From positions 1 through 21,070 of the forward strand of contig CAJNOQ010003193.1 of assembly GCA_905250885.1 (NCBI GenBank): a DNA stretch of 21,070 nucleotides, read 5' to 3'. This DNA comes from Didymodactylos carnosus. Its lineage: Eukaryota > Rotifera > Eurotatoria > Philodinida > Philodinidae. A program made the translations under genes and the position numbers. The notes under the pieces were generated by a model. The model worked only from the letters and a program-made list of their open reading frames with translations, made no database searches and was not told the origin of the DNA. Shown here one piece after another: positions 8,952 to 17,826 of this stretch. How positions within the stretch are numbered: position 1 is the first letter of the stretch; each line of letters begins with the position of its first letter.

Positions 8952-10608
8952 AAAGTTAAATAATTTGAACCTTTAACTTCGAAGTACGTACAACAATTTG
9001 AGACGCAGAAAGTTAAATCATCCTGCGTTTTTTCTTTCACAAAACTGAACTATCTTTTTCATTATTCTCGCATGGAGCAGACGTTTTGACTTTCGAGGCA
9101 TAGTAAATATTAGCTTAGGTAGAGAAAAACTTTGTTTTATATATAAGCAGGTTGGAGAATACCAAGTATGACGTAAACGAATATATTTGGAAAAATCCAG
9201 TCTAAAACATATGATAACACACTGGGAAAAAACCCAATACGTCATGTTGCAAAATCTAGCATGTGACGCATGGATATTTCCAACACTGGTGAATGTCCTA
9301 GAACTCTCGACCTGAACAAAAACCTTCCCAAGACCCGCTCAAGACCCTCCAGAAATCCTCTGACGATCTCAGCAGTGTCTCTATCGAATTCTCCTTGGTT
9401 TCTTACCTACTTGGCGCTCTCATAATTGTATTTTTAGCGAAACTTGCAAAAAACCGGAAAAGGATTTGGCGTTTTGGGCACAGTGTTTAGTAAAATCGAC
9501 TTTTCTCGTCGAAGACAAAAAATTTCAAAAAACTGCACGTATACTTTTGAAGAGGAGCATCTAACGCGTCGACCCATGTGAAAATATTGGCTCTAACATC
9601 TGAAGAAAAACTTGTGAAAAGTTTGCAAGAATAGGTAGAGGGGTTTTGGTCGCTTTGCTTTCGACGATCTTGGCCCACAGACGTTTAGGTCTGAAACGGC
9701 TTTCAGGCCATTTCTGATTCAGTTTTCAAAGCTGAACAAGAATATGGCAGTTTGAACAGTCCAAGTTGGCACGAAACTTGGGAAACTCAAATTTATAAAA
9801 AAATGGCGAAAAATCGAGTTTTTTTGATTTTTCAAACGGAAGGAAGCCTTTAAAAAAAATCAGGGAGCACATATTCTTGCTCGCCGTGAAATTCTCTATC
9901 GAATGATATATAAGACATCGAAAAATAAAATTTTGCTGTAACCTTGCCGTACGTGCACCTTATAAGGTTCGTAATCTAATGTAAATCTAAAAGTGTTCTC
10001 AAGACCCTCGAAGGTCTAAAGATACTTCTAAATTCAAGGCAATGTTGGCGCTTTTCTTTGGTCGCCGTTCGCAGCCAGGATAGCTGAGAAATGTTGTGAA
10101 CATCTCTGATTCCAGGTAAAAAACGCCCAATGAAGCTAAAAAGTTTTCTGGACACCCTCTGAACATTAAAACTAACGAATTTCTGGCGACATCTGTCTCC
10201 AGAAAGAGTTTGCTTAGCTTTTTGCCTCTCTTCATTAGTAGACATTATCTCTCCCATGATTAAAGCAAAAAAATTTGTATTTTTCTCCTTTATGTTTGAC
10301 CTATCCACGAAATATCTGACAGCTTTTCTTCGTCCACCGACAACCATTTTGTAAGACCGTAGACTAAAGTCAAGAGGATAAGTTCTTTTTGAAATCTTCA
10401 AGTTACTGCATACTAGTCAATGACTGATTACTACAGATAACAGTTTTTAAATCTCAGCTTTATTCGAAACTTTTCTATCCATCATGTCATATTTATTTAG
10501 TGGCATTCTTCATAACGCCATTGAATGAGTAATAAATAACGTGTGTAACCAACTACTAGAAAAGAAGAAAGAAGAGAAAAACGGCTTGTTGTTTTAAGGT
10601 AAAGAAAC
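8952..10608. other. Intergenic region upstream of the PARG-like gene
   Basis: No gene is supported. The longest reading frame with an ATG runs on the minus strand from 10347 to 9976 (123 codons). It is very basic, has no recognisable domain and no visible promoter or polyadenylation context. A short hairpin (ACGCAG...CTGCGT) lies near 9003-9028. Moderately GC-rich blocks around 9290-9420 and 9960-10240 share the phrase TCAAGACCCTC but no longer similarity. Confidence 0.45.
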
Positions 10609-10628
10609 ATATATATATATATATATAT
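10609..10628. repeat. (AT)10 microsatellite
   Basis: Ten perfect AT dinucleotides lie about 130 bp upstream of the PARG-like start codon. They could act as a loose TATA-like region, but nothing specific supports that. Confidence 0.95.
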
Positions 10629-10759
10629 CAGTGACGCATGTTCTTTCCTCTTGCTCAAATAAAAAAACGGCAGAAAAATAGGAAACAAAAAAAAAATCTA
10701 CCTTTCCATTTTCAACTCATAACTAAAAAATAGAGCACACACTTAAATAACGACAAAAC

Positions 10760-11917
10760 ATGTCAAGATTCGTTGATTCGGCCGATGATTATGAACAACC
10801 ACATCATGTTTCACGTGGTGACGTTCAGATAGATGCGAAACACTTACCCGAACTTAAACATGAAATATTTGGTATTGGCGCTGATCGTCATGCAGCAAAA
10901 TTCGCGGATAAACTGGAGAACGCTATTGAATTTAATGGGAACGATTTGTTCAACAAATTTAAACCAATGTTTCAAGACAGAAACAAAGCGTTTCTCTACA
11001 AAACTATCATGGATAAGCATAACTATGTTCCATCGAGAGATCGTCGCGTCCTCATGACACGTTGGCTTACATTTACATTACCCGACAGTACCAGCACTTT
11101 TAAAACAAAAGTCACTTATAAAAGTGATACGTTTACCTACGATCAAAATCAAGATAAATCGACGATAGAATGGCATTTGAATTTTGCTAATTATGATTTA
11201 TTTTCCTATTATAGTCAGCGTCTTCTCGCTCAAGACGAATTACAAGTTCTCGAATGTTTTCAGTTGGCATCTATTCGAGAATATCTATGTGGTTGTAATT
11301 ATTCGTTTAGCTCAAAAGTTGGTGAGAATGGTGAAAAACCTACACCAATTCTCATCAGTAATGTAGAACGTGTATTAAATATAGATACAACAAATATTTA
11401 TGGTAATAAATTCACAAAAGCAACACAGCAAGAGATTATAGATGCTTCTACATACCTCAATCCAGCAAGTATTGTTAACATTTTGGCTATTGAAGCTCCA
11501 AAAAGTGGTCAAGGTTCATATAAAGAATCAGAAATTAGATATATCCTCTTAACGTGTTACACAGGCTTTATGGCAGCAAAACTATTAGCATCAAAAACTA
11601 ATCAATTAAATGAAATGCAACAAAAAATAACTAGTAGTAGTTTGTCATTGAAAACTATCATTCATACGGGCTGGTTCGGTTGTGGTGCCTATGGTGGAAA
11701 TCGAATTCTTATGCTCATTTTACAAATAATAGCAGCAAAATTAGCTGAAATTCATGAGATCGTCTTTCATACATTAGCCATTGATTGTGAAGCGGAAATA
11801 AACGAAGCCAGTGTATGTTTGGGAGAAATAGAGAAAAGTGGCAGGATGGATATAGACGGTTTAATTAACCATTTAGTAAAGAAAAATTATAAATGGGATA
11901 TATCAAATGGGACATAA
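10760..11917 (+). CDS. Divergent poly(ADP-ribose) glycohydrolase (PARG)-like protein
   Basis: This single-exon ORF encodes 385 residues from ATG 10760. An acceptor-like AG (10732-10733) precedes it by 26 bases. PARG removes poly(ADP-ribose) from proteins using a macrodomain-type fold. The C-terminal PARG signature is clear: HTGWFGCGAYGG at 302-313, then LMLILQIIAAKLAE at 317-330, corresponding to TG-W-GCGAFGG followed by a helix ending in Gln and Ala repeats. The region before the catalytic loop is also kept: NFAN at 141-144 matches the DFAN of PARGs. Fourteen residues after that Asn comes Gln158-Asp159-Glu160, the expected spacing for the QEE catalytic motif. However, the glycine triplet between them is replaced by Phe148-Ser149-Tyr150, and the first Glu is Asp. 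Glycohydrolase activity is therefore doubtful; it may bind ADP-ribose or have a changed activity. Residues 1-135 resemble the helical accessory part. The C-terminus may be frameshifted (see 11908-11997). Confidence 0.8.
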   Translation: MSRFVDSADDYEQPHHVSRGDVQIDAKHLPELKHEIFGIGADRHAAKFADKLENAIEFNGNDLFNKFKPMFQDRNKAFLYKTIMDKHNYVPSRDRRVLMTRWLTFTLPDSTSTFKTKVTYKSDTFTYDQNQDKSTIEWHLNFANYDLFSYYSQRLLAQDELQVLECFQLASIREYLCGCNYSFSSKVGENGEKPTPILISNVERVLNIDTTNIYGNKFTKATQQEIIDASTYLNPASIVNILAIEAPKSGQGSYKESEIRYILLTCYTGFMAAKLLASKTNQLNEMQQKITSSSLSLKTIIHTGWFGCGAYGGNRILMLILQIIAAKLAEIHEIVFHTLAIDCEAEINEASVCLGEIEKSGRMDIDGLINHLVKKNYKWDISNGT

Positions 11918-11997
11918 ACACTCAACTAGAACATAAAAAAGCATATAAGAAAATAGTAATATTCAATGACAATACTGGAACCGATGACTTTTACTAA
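11908..11997 (+). pseudogene. Possible out-of-frame original C-terminus of the PARG-like gene
   Basis: A 14-bp imperfect tandem duplication (11891-11904 and 11905-11918, 11 of 14 identical, both starting AAATGGGA) straddles the end of the gene. The first copy encodes KWDI in frame; the second encodes WDI in the next frame. That frame stays open for 29 codons to TAA at 11995-11997. Its peptide begins WDINTQLEHKK and ends NDNTGTDDFY, which looks protein-like. A non-multiple-of-three duplication could have moved the true C-terminus out of frame. It may equally be a chance open stretch. Confidence 0.3.
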
Positions 11998-13965
11998 CGA
12001 ACTATTTTCACTAATATTTAATTAACTTTTATATCAGCACAAATATTTCTTCGATCATCAAATATTCACCGATTCGAAACAGCAGTGCGCTGTCTGCGGA
12101 TAACTGACAAGCTTCGATTTTCAACATTTTATATTATTCTGCTATTCATAAAAGTAGTACTACACTAGATGTTCAATTCAATAATCAGCCGCTTACGGTT
12201 CTACGGGCAACGCAACGTACCATGATACACTTTTGATAACTTTTTAGAATGAATAGAAGAGTTTGCATAAAAATCCTTGAAGACTACAAATTTAAAATAA
12301 AAATAAAAATGCTACCAGAAATAGTTTACTTAATTGACATCCTGTAAAAAAGAGGTATACCCATTGAATAAAGTTTAGAGCGGTACGTTTAATCCGTGTA
12401 CTAATCCTCCATTTCTCATTTTAATAAACCTACAAAAATTGTAGTCAAAAACACAGCAGAATTTTCTAGAAATCATTAAAAGAACAAAATAACGAGTTGT
12501 CTTTACAGAACATGTCTTGAATATCTAACTTTCTGTATAATAAATATACCGTACATTCAGATAAAATGTTGGTCTTTTTTTCATACACGGTATTCTTCAA
12601 TACTGGTCTAAATTCTGAAAATATTGAAAGATTCAAATGAAACATTGAGATTATAATAGATTTTTCGCGAAGATATGCTAGAAAGAGCTGAAAAATTACA
12701 TTGCTTTTATTTTTATTTGTATGTTACTGTCGTTCTTAGATTTCTTCGTGAGAAGCGTCTTTAGTGATTTGCATTCTATATACTGTAATGCCTCTCTACA
12801 TGGGCATCTCGTTACCTACAGCTAATAATAAACGCTCTAAAGTGGATCTGCTTCATGAAAAATATGAAACGGATATACAAATAGAGACAGACAGTCCAAA
12901 AATCTCCTTACTACTGCCTGTCCATTAAAAGAATGGTCGTGACCATTTTGTTGAATGACAAAAAGACATGGAGACCTGCAGTTTTCACCATCGTATAGCT
13001 AAAACTTTAGAGGAACTTTCTGCAAGAGAAAATATTTTCAAAGATGTTTTTCTAAACAGGTCTATAAGAGATCTTTGGAAACTTGTTCATAGTCTTAAAA
13101 TTTTAAATAACAATATATTCATTTTTTTGTATGTATAGATAGTCCAAAGTGTCCTCTTTAAAATGAGAGTTAAGCCAGACCTTATTACTGCATCGTTTAG
13201 CTAGCCGCGGAAACGGACTTCACAGAACTCCTTTACCATCGCGTGGTATGATGGCAAAAACATACGGGAGCATAGATTATCAACTACGTTCAACCTCGTG
13301 GCATAATTTATATTTCGGAAAAAACTTGAAACCCTAGTGAAAAGTTAGATCAGCTGGAAAAAGTCAATAATGACTGTTTGCGTGTGAGACTAAAAAACTA
13401 CTAACTCATTCAAAGTGTATATACCGAAGTTTTCAAATGATCTGAACTAATTAAATGAAATGATAATGAGGATAAAATGAAGAAAAAAGGAAACAGCTGT
13501 TAAGAATCTGAGATGGAGTCGGTACATTTCTTTGCAACTAAACTTTTCTGATATATCAAAAATTTCAAACCGGAGCGGACCAAACCGAGCTGAATCGATG
13601 GTTTTTTAAAGGTAAACTCAAGGTGAAAAACAAAACAATGCTTTCTCTTCGTTGACTGAGCGATTCCTCGTTATCGTTTTTGTTTCACCACGCATTTTTC
13701 CTCCTCTTCTTCTTCAGTTTCACAAACAAACAAACGCTTATTTGTTATCACCAAAAACAGCTGTTCTACAAGAACAAAAGAATAAGAACAAAGAAAATTA
13801 CCGGATAAGCGTTTACTAATTCTCTTTTAGGAGGTAAACGTTTTAATTTTTTAATAGAAATTTTGAAAAACTGTATCATTAACCATTTCTGGTGCTAATT
13901 TTGGCAGACTAAAATGTGTCCATAGGCGTTTACGTTATGCATAACAGATTTTAAAAAGATTTTTA
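11998..13965. other. Intergenic region downstream of the PARG-like gene
   Basis: No gene is supported. AATAAA strings occur at about 12366 and 12423, too far away to assign to the gene. Around 13620-13690 GGTGAAAAACAAAAC pairs imperfectly with GTTTTTGTTTCACC. Several GCGTTTAC or GTAAACG words cluster at 13733-13935, suggesting further degraded hairpin repeats. A 22-bp dispersed repeat copy is at 12973-12994. Confidence 0.45.
12973..12994 (+). repeat. Dispersed repeat copy, partner at 5198-5219
   Basis: It matches the reverse complement of 5198-5219 at 21 of 22 bases. The surrounding 100 bp resemble each other only patchily, as expected for old copies. Confidence 0.45.
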
Positions 13966-14008
13966 AGTAAAATCATCTAAAACGTTTTGCACAAATCAAA
14001 TCAATTTC

Positions 14009-14197
14009 ACCTCTGCTGAGAATTCACTAGAATTAAGTAAAGAGTTAGAAATAGCACGAAAGTTGCATCAATTCGCGTCAGCAGAACAATCTCAACTTTT
14101 TTATTCTCAAATATATTTAATACATCAATTAAATTGTGAATCAAAAAATAAATTAACTGATATTCTTCTTGATTCAAAAAACAAGAAAACACATTAG
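14009..14197 (+). CDS. Probable 3'-terminal exon of an unidentified gene, or gene remnant
   Basis: This plus-strand frame is open from about 13966 and ends at TAG 14195-14197. It carries no nearby ATG, so it would be an exon. The peptide is hydrophilic and helix-like, with phrases such as ENSLELSKELEIARKLHQF, then SQLFYSQIYLIHQL, and a Lys-rich end (SKNKKTH). Codons follow an A/G-start, AT-ending pattern like the intact genes here. Possible acceptor AGs precede it (CACCTCTGCTGAG ending at 14020). An AATAAA lies 39 nt after the stop. The minus-strand reading of the same stretch is hydrophobic and less convincing. No family is recognised and no upstream exon was found, so it may be a stranded relic. 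Confidence 0.4.
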   Translation, partial: TSAENSLELSKELEIARKLHQFASAEQSQLFYSQIYLIHQLNCESKNKLTDILLDSKNKKTH

Positions 14198-14235
14198 ACG
14201 GATGGCTAAAAAATTAAAGAAATTTAAAAGAAAGC

Positions 14236-14241
14236 AATAAA
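14236..14241 (+). terminator. Polyadenylation signal AATAAA
   Basis: A canonical AATAAA lies in an A-rich context 39 bases after the TAG that ends the exon at 14009-14197. Position and strand support that exon being the 3' end of a transcript. The hexamer is frequent in AT-rich DNA, so taken alone it is weak. Confidence 0.4.
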
Positions 14242-14804
14242 ATATAAATATAATATAGTTTAGAAATGTGAGAAATAGTGCGCTTTTATATTATTAGAGT
14301 ATACGGAGAAAAAAATATAAAACCTTCTTAATATGAGCATCTGCGGATGGTGGACCCTCTGCTCTAGTTCCAAGGGCACCCAAAATATATAAAGAGGTTT
14401 TGCTGTATTCTGATATTAAACACACTTTTCATAGGTGATGTTTACAATACTTCTACTGTTTTTGAATCCTGTAATGTGATAATGTGAGAAATAAATCTGT
14501 CTGTATTGTAAAAGATTAATAATAGAAAAAATGATCTAATAAAGTCAACCTGGCAGAATAATGGCTGGACGAGACAAGCCTACCTTTAAATATCATTCTA
14601 TATTAAACAAAACTCCATACCAATGTTTTAAGAGGTAATTTATTAAGGCCCCATTCCCCGCTGTCGAAAACCTATCTCTAGAAGTATAGGTCTGACCTTG
14701 ACCAAACTTGACGCTAATCTTGTGAAAGTATGGTGCCGAAATTTTTTGTTTGGCTCCATTTAGCATAGTTTGGGAGATGTCATCACAACAGTGACCAAAA
14801 TGGG
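14242..14804. other. Non-coding stretch, nothing definite
   Basis: No ORF or repeat is supportable. From about 14640 the sequence becomes more GC-rich and appears to be the outer part of the old inverted repeat that follows. Confidence 0.4.
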
Positions 14805-15115
14805 GCTATTCGTAGCTGCAAGGTTTCTCAGTAACGAAACGTTGTCGAAAGCTCGAGTCGCTCTTAAGTTGAGGGAAACACATATGGCTAGAGGCTAATA
14901 AAGTTGAATGTTTGATATTTTACTTTTTAAATTAATGGTCAGTGTGAAAAGTCTCATTAACATCCATAAAGATAAATTTCTAGCCACAATGCTAGACCGA
15001 AATATCAAAATTCCAGCTCGATTAGCTTCTAGCCACACGTGTCAACTTCAACTGAAGATCTTTCCGAGCTGGCCACGACGTTTCGTTACCGAAAAATCTT
15101 GCAGGTATGAAATAG
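14805..15115. repeat. Old inverted repeat, two 116-bp arms
   Basis: Bases 14805-14920 and 15000-15115 are reverse complements at roughly 75% identity by eye. Anchors are CTGCAAG, GTAACGAAACG, AGCTCG, GGCTAGA-GCTAAT and TTTGATATTT in the same order. The 79-bp centre is AT-rich. Low identity marks it as an older insertion than the element at 15716. The ORFs through it (14908-15174, 15143-15391) look like by-products. Confidence 0.55.
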
Positions 15116-15439
15116 TGTTGAGGTTAAAGTCGCTTTCGACATATGAGGATGCCAGTGTCTGGTGCAAGTTTTAGGGCTTCTAGCAAAACTCTCATAACTC
15201 TTGATCAGAACATCACTCGAAGCTGGAAAATGTCGCATTTTGATCAAAAATGTCTGCTCCTAGTGTTATTGAAAGTATTTTTAGATTTGGTTTTTTATCA
15301 GGAGGTAAAAACTTTTCGTAAAGTCAATTTTTCAAGATTTTCAGAAAACTTTTCTAATAACCTTCATATCCATTCGATGAGGATCAAATAATACTGAATG
15401 CTGGTAGTAGATACTGTGAGCTATCTGATGTGTTTAGTT

Positions 15440-15704
15440 CAACATCGAATTTCAAGAAAAAATGAAGATCGAACTTTTGTCTGAGGGCTCAACGATCGAG
15501 CTGCTCCCGAACTATCAAGCAGCAAACAAATCTGAATCATCGGCCCCTTATGATCTAAGAAATTGATTATGAAGATGTGTATGCGCCTATTCTCATCATC
15601 TATAATGCTTCTAAAAAGAATGAAATTACAAATCAAATTATATCTCTCGTTAATTTCATTGGAACTACTATAAAATTCGTATTCTGTATCATCCATAAGT
15701 GAGA
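15440..15704 (+). pseudogene. Coding-like traces in shifted frames, unidentified relic
   Basis: Plus-strand frames read protein-like in successive blocks. One frame includes YPFDEDQIILNAGSRY (from about 15372). The next starts after an acceptor-like GTGTTTAG at 15439 and contains IELLSEGSTIELLPNYQ. A third contains DYEDVYAPILIIYNASKKN and ends at TGA 15702-15704. Each change would need a single-base indel, one of them at a run of six A. The minus strand is also open for 85 codons (15696-15439), so the call is ambiguous. No domain is recognised. It abuts the inverted-repeat element at 15716. Confidence 0.25.
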
Positions 15705-15715
15705 AGTAATGCTTG

Positions 15716-16543
15716 TATCAGGTTGATTCATAATTAATTGCGGATTAAATTTCAGATAAAACCGGCCACTTTAGTTCGTTGTTTTTGAGGTACCGTCCAG
15801 TAGTTCCAAGGGTTCTTTTTAAGGTCAATCGATAGAGAATTGAATTTTCTACAAAACCTGTAATTTTAATCTCTGACAGCTTTTTTTCCGTTTGAGCACC
15901 ATTCAATATTTCGAATGGTACTGAGTTGTCGAACTGCGACACACTGAAAATAGAAAAATATTTGCCTTGATCCAAAAACAGATTTCATAAGAATTTTGAA
16001 AATATCAGATGATTTACGAGAAAGTTCTGCATGTTCTCAGGGTTTTAGTTTTACCATCTTACACAGAATTAAATTCTGCATTTTTTTATATATAAAGGAA
16101 GTTTCTCAGTTCAAATCATTAATTAAAACAATTAATTTAATTTGAAAAAATTGAAAAGCCGGTTGAGAACTAATTTTGATTTCAGCTGACGAAGCGAAAA
16201 CATTGTATGAAGTTGTATCGATAGAGCACAAAATTCTCTATCTTTCTACCTAGAAAAATTAACTATTGAACCTCAGACAATGGGATAAAAATCTCAAAGG
16301 AGAAGACGTCAAAAGCACGTCGCAGTTCAACCACTCAGTACCATTCGAAATATTGAATGGTGCTCAAACGGGAAAGATGCTGTCAGAGATTAAAATTACA
16401 GGTTTTGTAGAAAATTCAATTCTCTATCGATTGACCTTAAAAAGAACCCTTGAAACTACTGGACGGTACCTCAAAAACAACGAACAAAAGTGGCCGGTTT
16501 TATCTGAAATTTAATCCGCAATTAATTATGAATCAACGTGATA
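15716..16543. mobile_element. 828-bp element with 225-bp near-identical terminal inverted repeats
   Basis: The left arm 15716-15940 and right arm 16319-16543 are reverse complements over 225 bp with about 8 mismatches and no gaps (about 96%). The tips read TATCA-GTTGATTCAT with one differing base. The 378-bp centre is unique and AT-rich. Each arm holds the same ORF reading outward and ending in SEI-stop: minus strand on the left, plus strand on the right. Six of the seven mismatches within these ORFs change the amino acid, so they do not look selected. Similar words flank the element (AATGCTTGTATCAGG near 15708 and AACGCTTGCAAACAGG at 16557), but they overlap the left tip and are not a clean target duplication. 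No transposase is recognised. The structure fits a non-autonomous foldback or an inverted duplication of a gene fragment. Confidence 0.7.
16186..16253 (+). other. Short exon-like stretch inside the element
   Basis: A good 3' splice acceptor (AATTTTGATTTCAG ending at 16185) is followed by 21 codons that read protein-like (DEAKTLYEVVSIEHKILYL) to TAG at 16251. It may be an exon fragment carried by the element. Too short to assign; chance is possible. Confidence 0.2.
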
Positions 16544-16623
16544 ATATAATTAATAGAACGCTTGCAAACAGGTTTCATCAAGTGAAAATTCCAACTGATA
16601 ATTATCTGTTGATCACAAAATAG
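16544..16623 (+). pseudogene. Coding-like tail just right of the element
   Basis: Immediately after the right arm, 26 codons read INRTLANRFHQVKIPTDNY and end at TAG 16621. Together with the traces at 15440-15704 this suggests a former coding region interrupted by the element, but the two sides cannot be shown to belong together. Confidence 0.2.
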
Positions 16624-16878
16624 AAAGTGAAATTAAGCACAAATGATTTAATCAAACAAACCATCTCACAACTGCATTAAAAAAAGGCCACTAAAGTGTA
16701 AAAAAATCTGATGTTTTCGAAAAGAATGTAAAATTCTAATGTTTGGTACCCAAAACTTTATACCACAAGACATTGTATACGTTAATAAATGATTTATCTT
16801 CAATTTTGAATCTTTTAAAATGATAAAATTACAATGATGATTCTATTTGATGTTCAAAAGTAGAATAACTTCATTTAT

Positions 16879-17826
16879 CTATATAATTCTCACTCGATCG
16901 CCAACATAATACAGTCCAACATTTAATTGCCATGGTAGTGGACATGTTTTGACATCAATAGGTATATCATAGTGTTTGTGTTGAATCCGTTTGTTATGCA
17001 ACTCAATTCGCTTCGCATCACAATTTATCACCAATTCAATTTGATCGCCTTCTCGCATATCCGAGTCGTATCCACCATAGCCTTTGTGTTGAACACCTTT
17101 AAGCCATACTTGATTGTATCCATAGCCCCAACCATATTCACCAGTTGAATTAATTGTCTGATCAATAGGTGTCTCTGAGGATATTATACCGAAGAAATGC
17201 CAAGCATTATTCAACATTTTTTCGATTTTTAATTGAATACGATGGACACCAGTTGAATATAATTGAGAGCCTCGAACATGTGAAAATTGATCCAATGACT
17301 GTTGTTCAGCGATGCTTCCCCATTGTTCGATTTTTGCTGGACCGTATACTTTATCGAATTTTTCAGTTCGGACTAGTGTATCAGTAAAGAATAACGATGA
17401 TGTTGAAGAAATAGCAGGTATAACTTTAATGGAATTAGTGTCAGTGAGTAACGTAGGAATCATATTTACTTCTTTTTTTAATTTTTCAATTTCTTGATTC
17501 CATCGCTCTAAATCTAACTCTACATATACCATCTTTTTTATCTTTACTTCATCGCTAACTACCCTTAAACGTCGTGTTATATGCTGACGATTTTCATCGA
17601 TTAATTGTGCCACTTTATTACGCGCTTGTTCGGCTGAAGCTCTTACTCGATTAATCGAATCTTGTTCCCATTGATTTATCTGAGCGGTAAGTGGACGAGA
17701 AATATCATTTATTGTTTGAGATTGAACTTGTTTTTGAAGTTGATCATGTTCGTAAATAAGATGATCCAGTTGACTATTGACTTCTTCGCGATGTTCATAC
17801 GGATAACTGTGACGTCGACGATACAT
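16879..17826 (-). CDS. Coiled-coil and SPRY-like domain protein
   Basis: This single ORF encodes 315 residues on the minus strand from the ATG at 17826-17824. An acceptor-like TTTTACTATTTAG ends seven bases before the ATG, matching the arrangement at the ATP-grasp gene. Residues about 11-122 are rich in Glu, Gln, Lys and Arg with heptad-like hydrophobics (EEVNSQLDHLIYEHDQLQKQ, QEIEKLKKEV) and should form a coiled coil. Residues about 185-315 resemble a SPRY/B30.2-type beta-sandwich: GVHRIQLKIE, WHFFGIIS, GEYGWGYGYN, GDQIELVINCDAKRIEL and a final LNVGLYYVGDRVRII. The order resembles the C-terminal half of TRIM proteins, but there is no RING or B-box in this ORF. Such proteins bind partners through SPRY loops; the ligand is unknown. 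I associate this architecture with multicopy families in bdelloid rotifers. It is complete, and its orientation differs from the other two intact genes. Confidence 0.75.
   Translation of the reverse strand: MYRRRHSYPYEHREEVNSQLDHLIYEHDQLQKQVQSQTINDISRPLTAQINQWEQDSINRVRASAEQARNKVAQLIDENRQHITRRLRVVSDEVKIKKMVYVELDLERWNQEIEKLKKEVNMIPTLLTDTNSIKVIPAISSTSSLFFTDTLVRTEKFDKVYGPAKIEQWGSIAEQQSLDQFSHVRGSQLYSTGVHRIQLKIEKMLNNAWHFFGIISSETPIDQTINSTGEYGWGYGYNQVWLKGVQHKGYGGYDSDMREGDQIELVINCDAKRIELHNKRIQHKHYDIPIDVKTCPLPWQLNVGLYYVGDRVRII

Noticed and set aside
9976..10347. Minus-strand ORF of 123 codons from ATG
   Set aside because: It is very basic, matches no domain I know, has no promoter or polyadenylation context, and lies in a repeat-like GC-richer block. 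Some of its N-terminal half reads protein-like, so a search would still be worthwhile.
12041..12108. Short exon-like stretch after TATATCAG, reading KYFFDHQIFTDSK
   Set aside because: An acceptor-like AG and about 20 codons are too little to separate from chance, and no partner exon was seen.
15745..15975. Minus-strand ORF in the left arm as an expressed gene
   Set aside because: It duplicates the plus-strand ORF of the right arm (16266-16514). Differences between them are almost all amino-acid changing, so neither looks selected, and neither starts with ATG.
6143..17826. The three intact genes as a functional cluster or operon
   Set aside because: Spacing exceeds 3 kb, strands differ, and no shared pathway links an ATP-grasp ligase, a PARG-like protein and a SPRY-like protein.
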